Shown piece by piece: positions 62,149-64,000 of a stretch of 64,000 nt of DNA. The notes beneath the pieces are model-generated. The model had not been told where the DNA came from. It was given only the letters and a program-made list of their open reading frames with translations, and ran no database searches. Location of the stretch: positions 19,168 through 83,167 of the forward strand of contig JAJRQQ010000096.1 in assembly GCA_024280155.1 (NCBI GenBank). The letters run 5' to 3'. The translations under genes were made by a program, and so were the position numbers. The DNA is from Bacteroidota bacterium. Lineage in GTDB: Bacteria; Bacteroidota; Bacteroidia; Flavobacteriales_D; Crocinitomicaceae. Position 1 is the first letter of the stretch. The number at the start of each line of letters is the position of its first letter.

Positions 62149-62533
62149 TTATTTAACATGTTTTATCTTTTTTTAATAACCAAATAGAATCATACTATAT
62201 GTATGGTTCTAAAATGAGGCATAACACATGAGGTAAAGTTATGTAAAAAATGTTTTGGTTGCTATTGTTTTATGAATTTTTAGCTAATGTGTGTGTTTTG
62301 GTTGCGACACTCAACTAATCGTGCTTTTCCAATCAAACACTTACAAATTGGCTATTTTTGACTCCTAGGAGAATTCATTTTGTACAAATGGATATATTGA
62401 ATGGAATAACACAAATAATACATTCAAGTTTAGGGTATTTTACACCGTTTGAAATTAAAGTAAAATAAATAGTCGCAAAACTTGTAGGTAAAGTTCTGTA
62501 AGTCGTTTACTCGACTGTCCTTCGTAATTTTTA

Positions 62534-63694
62534 TTATCTAATATACTTTGTCAAATCAGAATTTAGCATTTCATTTAGTTCCTTTTCGTTCCCCATACTT
62601 GTTTCAGTAAATAAGAGTCCAAATTCACTGTATTTATTGAAGTCAAATTCTCTAATAACTAATACATTTTCTAAATCTTGCTTTAGCATCTCAAAATCAA
62701 ACTGAGTAATTTCTGATGGATTAATACCGGAGTTATTATTTAATGAAATAATACTATAAATTTTATCTTCTTTATTTTTGAATATTTCTTCCCAATTCGG
62801 TTTTTTATTTTGAATAAAATATTGGTATGAATTAAATCCAAAAGCATGCCAAGAAAGATCTCCAGTAGTACACCACCCCCCAAATCTTTCCGGATTTATT
62901 TCTATTGGTTTTATCATTCCTTTTTCATCAATCCGTAACTCTAAATGTAAGGGGAAGTTTTTTAACTTTGCTTTTTCCCCTATCGGTTTTAAAAACTCCT
63001 CAATGACTTTTTTGTACTTACTAATTATGTGTTGAGACGTGGAGTAAACTCTGTCGCTTACATCTGTATTCGAAGAGAACTTATGATGTAGAATATTCAG
63101 AATTACAACATCTCCGATATTATTAAAATAGGCATCTATAGCAAATTCTTCTCCCTTTATATATTCCTCTATAATGAAGGTGGAAGCATCCATTACTTCT
63201 TTAGGGTAGATACTTTTGAGGTTGTCAAAGTTTAACTCTTTTTGAGCAGTATCCCAATCGGCCTTGTTGTTTATCACATGTACCCCAATACTAAAAAAAC
63301 CTAAAGATGGCTTAATAACAAAAGGCAGTACTAATTCAGCTAAATCTAATGTTTGAATTTCATCTATTTTAATTTCCCTAAACATAAAATTGGGCAACAA
63401 GTCTTTTGTTAGTTCTCTAAATTTAAGTTTGTCTTTAAATAGCCTTATTTGGTTAGGAAGGTTGGTTTCCTTTAAATTGTTGAAAATCCAGAGTAATGAA
63501 TTCTCTGAATTTGTATAAACAAGAGGGTTTGGGCTATTTGTTAATTTCTTTATTGCATCCTTTTCAGAAATCCAATTCAAAGAATCATCATTAATTAATG
63601 ACTTTGCTTCTTTAGTGAAAATAACTTCAAAATTATTTTCTTTAATTGTTTTTATCAGAAAATCCGAAATATATGGTTGGTCTATAAGTATCAT
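62534..63694 (-). CDS. ATP-grasp domain protein (carboxylate-amine ligase-like)
   Basis: LVLPFVIKPSLGFFSIGVHVI, FIIEEYIKGEEFAIDAYFNN, HLELRIDEKGMIKPIEINPERFGGW. Confidence 0.85.
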   Translation of the reverse strand: MILIDQPYISDFLIKTIKENNFEVIFTKEAKSLINDDSLNWISEKDAIKKLTNSPNPLVYTNSENSLLWIFNNLKETNLPNQIRLFKDKLKFRELTKDLLPNFMFREIKIDEIQTLDLAELVLPFVIKPSLGFFSIGVHVINNKADWDTAQKELNFDNLKSIYPKEVMDASTFIIEEYIKGEEFAIDAYFNNIGDVVILNILHHKFSSNTDVSDRVYSTSQHIISKYKKVIEEFLKPIGEKAKLKNFPLHLELRIDEKGMIKPIEINPERFGGWCTTGDLSWHAFGFNSYQYFIQNKKPNWEEIFKNKEDKIYSIISLNNNSGINPSEITQFDFEMLKQDLENVLVIREFDFNKYSEFGLLFTETSMGNEKELNEMLNSDLTKYIR

Positions 63695-63789
63695 TTTTTT
63701 ATTCTGTCTAACGTTTTTATATCGTTCTGAAAATCAGTTGTTAGTAATTTTGTTTTTCAGTGTTGTTTTTCTATTTTTCCTTTGTTAAA

Positions 63790-63941
63790 CGTTAGCCTAA
63801 AGTCATTAATTTCCCTTCTTTTCGAAATGGGAGGAATTAAAGCTAACGGGAGTCTGCGTACAAACTCCATTTTCTTTTTAAAATTAGCATTTATTTCGCA
63901 CATACTTCTCTTCTAACGAAAGATCTTTTCCACGTTAGAAT
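63790..63941. repeat. Cluster of CGTTAG/CTAACG inverted repeats
   Basis: CGTTAGC (63790) ... GCTAACG (63842); TTCTAACG (63911) AAAGATCTTTTCCA CGTTAGAA (to 63940). Confidence 0.5.
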
Positions 63942-64000
63942 AAATACCCCACCTACATTTTTGGATTTACATCGTCTGAATGTGTTTAAAATGATTGTAT

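Noticed and set aside
1-64000. tRNA, rRNA or CRISPR array
   Set aside because: No cloverleaf-like T-loop/acceptor pairing, no rRNA-like conserved segments and no regularly spaced direct repeats with unique spacers seen by eye; a dedicated scan (tRNAscan, CRISPR finder) was not possible.

Overview
The window is AT-rich chromosomal DNA from a Bacteroidota member, probably Flavobacteriales-like. The lineage call rests on T9SS sorting domains, TAnnTTTG-type promoters and a MurF-Alr fusion. Most genes look like ordinary core or accessory functions: a partial PBP4/DacB; an exopolysaccharide block (GT4, Wza-like, Wzc-like, RfbC, WecA/MraY-like); a nitric-oxide-reductase cluster (norC, norB, norQ, norD, norE-like, norF-like) with a divergent heme-copper-oxidase-like membrane protein; pheT; bioD/bioA; a 20-aa tandem-repeat protein; T9SS cargo; peptidases; murF-alr; tdk; lysS; sodA; dut; TPR, EnvC-like and methyltransferase genes; an RND efflux operon whose outer-membrane component appears fused to a substrate-binding-protein-like domain; and an ATP-grasp protein. 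The strongest structural observation is that five genes (wecA-like, alpha/beta hydrolase, lysS, TPR, SBP-TolC) are each split by an apparent one-base deletion of the same sign in a homopolymer. Two more (bioD, murF-alr) carry an in-frame stop. Because lysS and murF-alr are expected to be essential, consensus sequencing error is the leading explanation. I also found unannotated gene remnants (DUF4249-like tail, 'IENKGQFDDRN' T9SS-type head), a likely CRP/FNR-type operator plus promoter ahead of norC, REP-like repeats and a cluster of CGTTAG/CTAACG inverted repeats at the right end. I did not identify a clearly new defence or mobile system. The best candidates for something under-described are the six-repeat 20-aa protein and the SBP-TolC fusion. 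No database searches were run, so all family names are from recognition.
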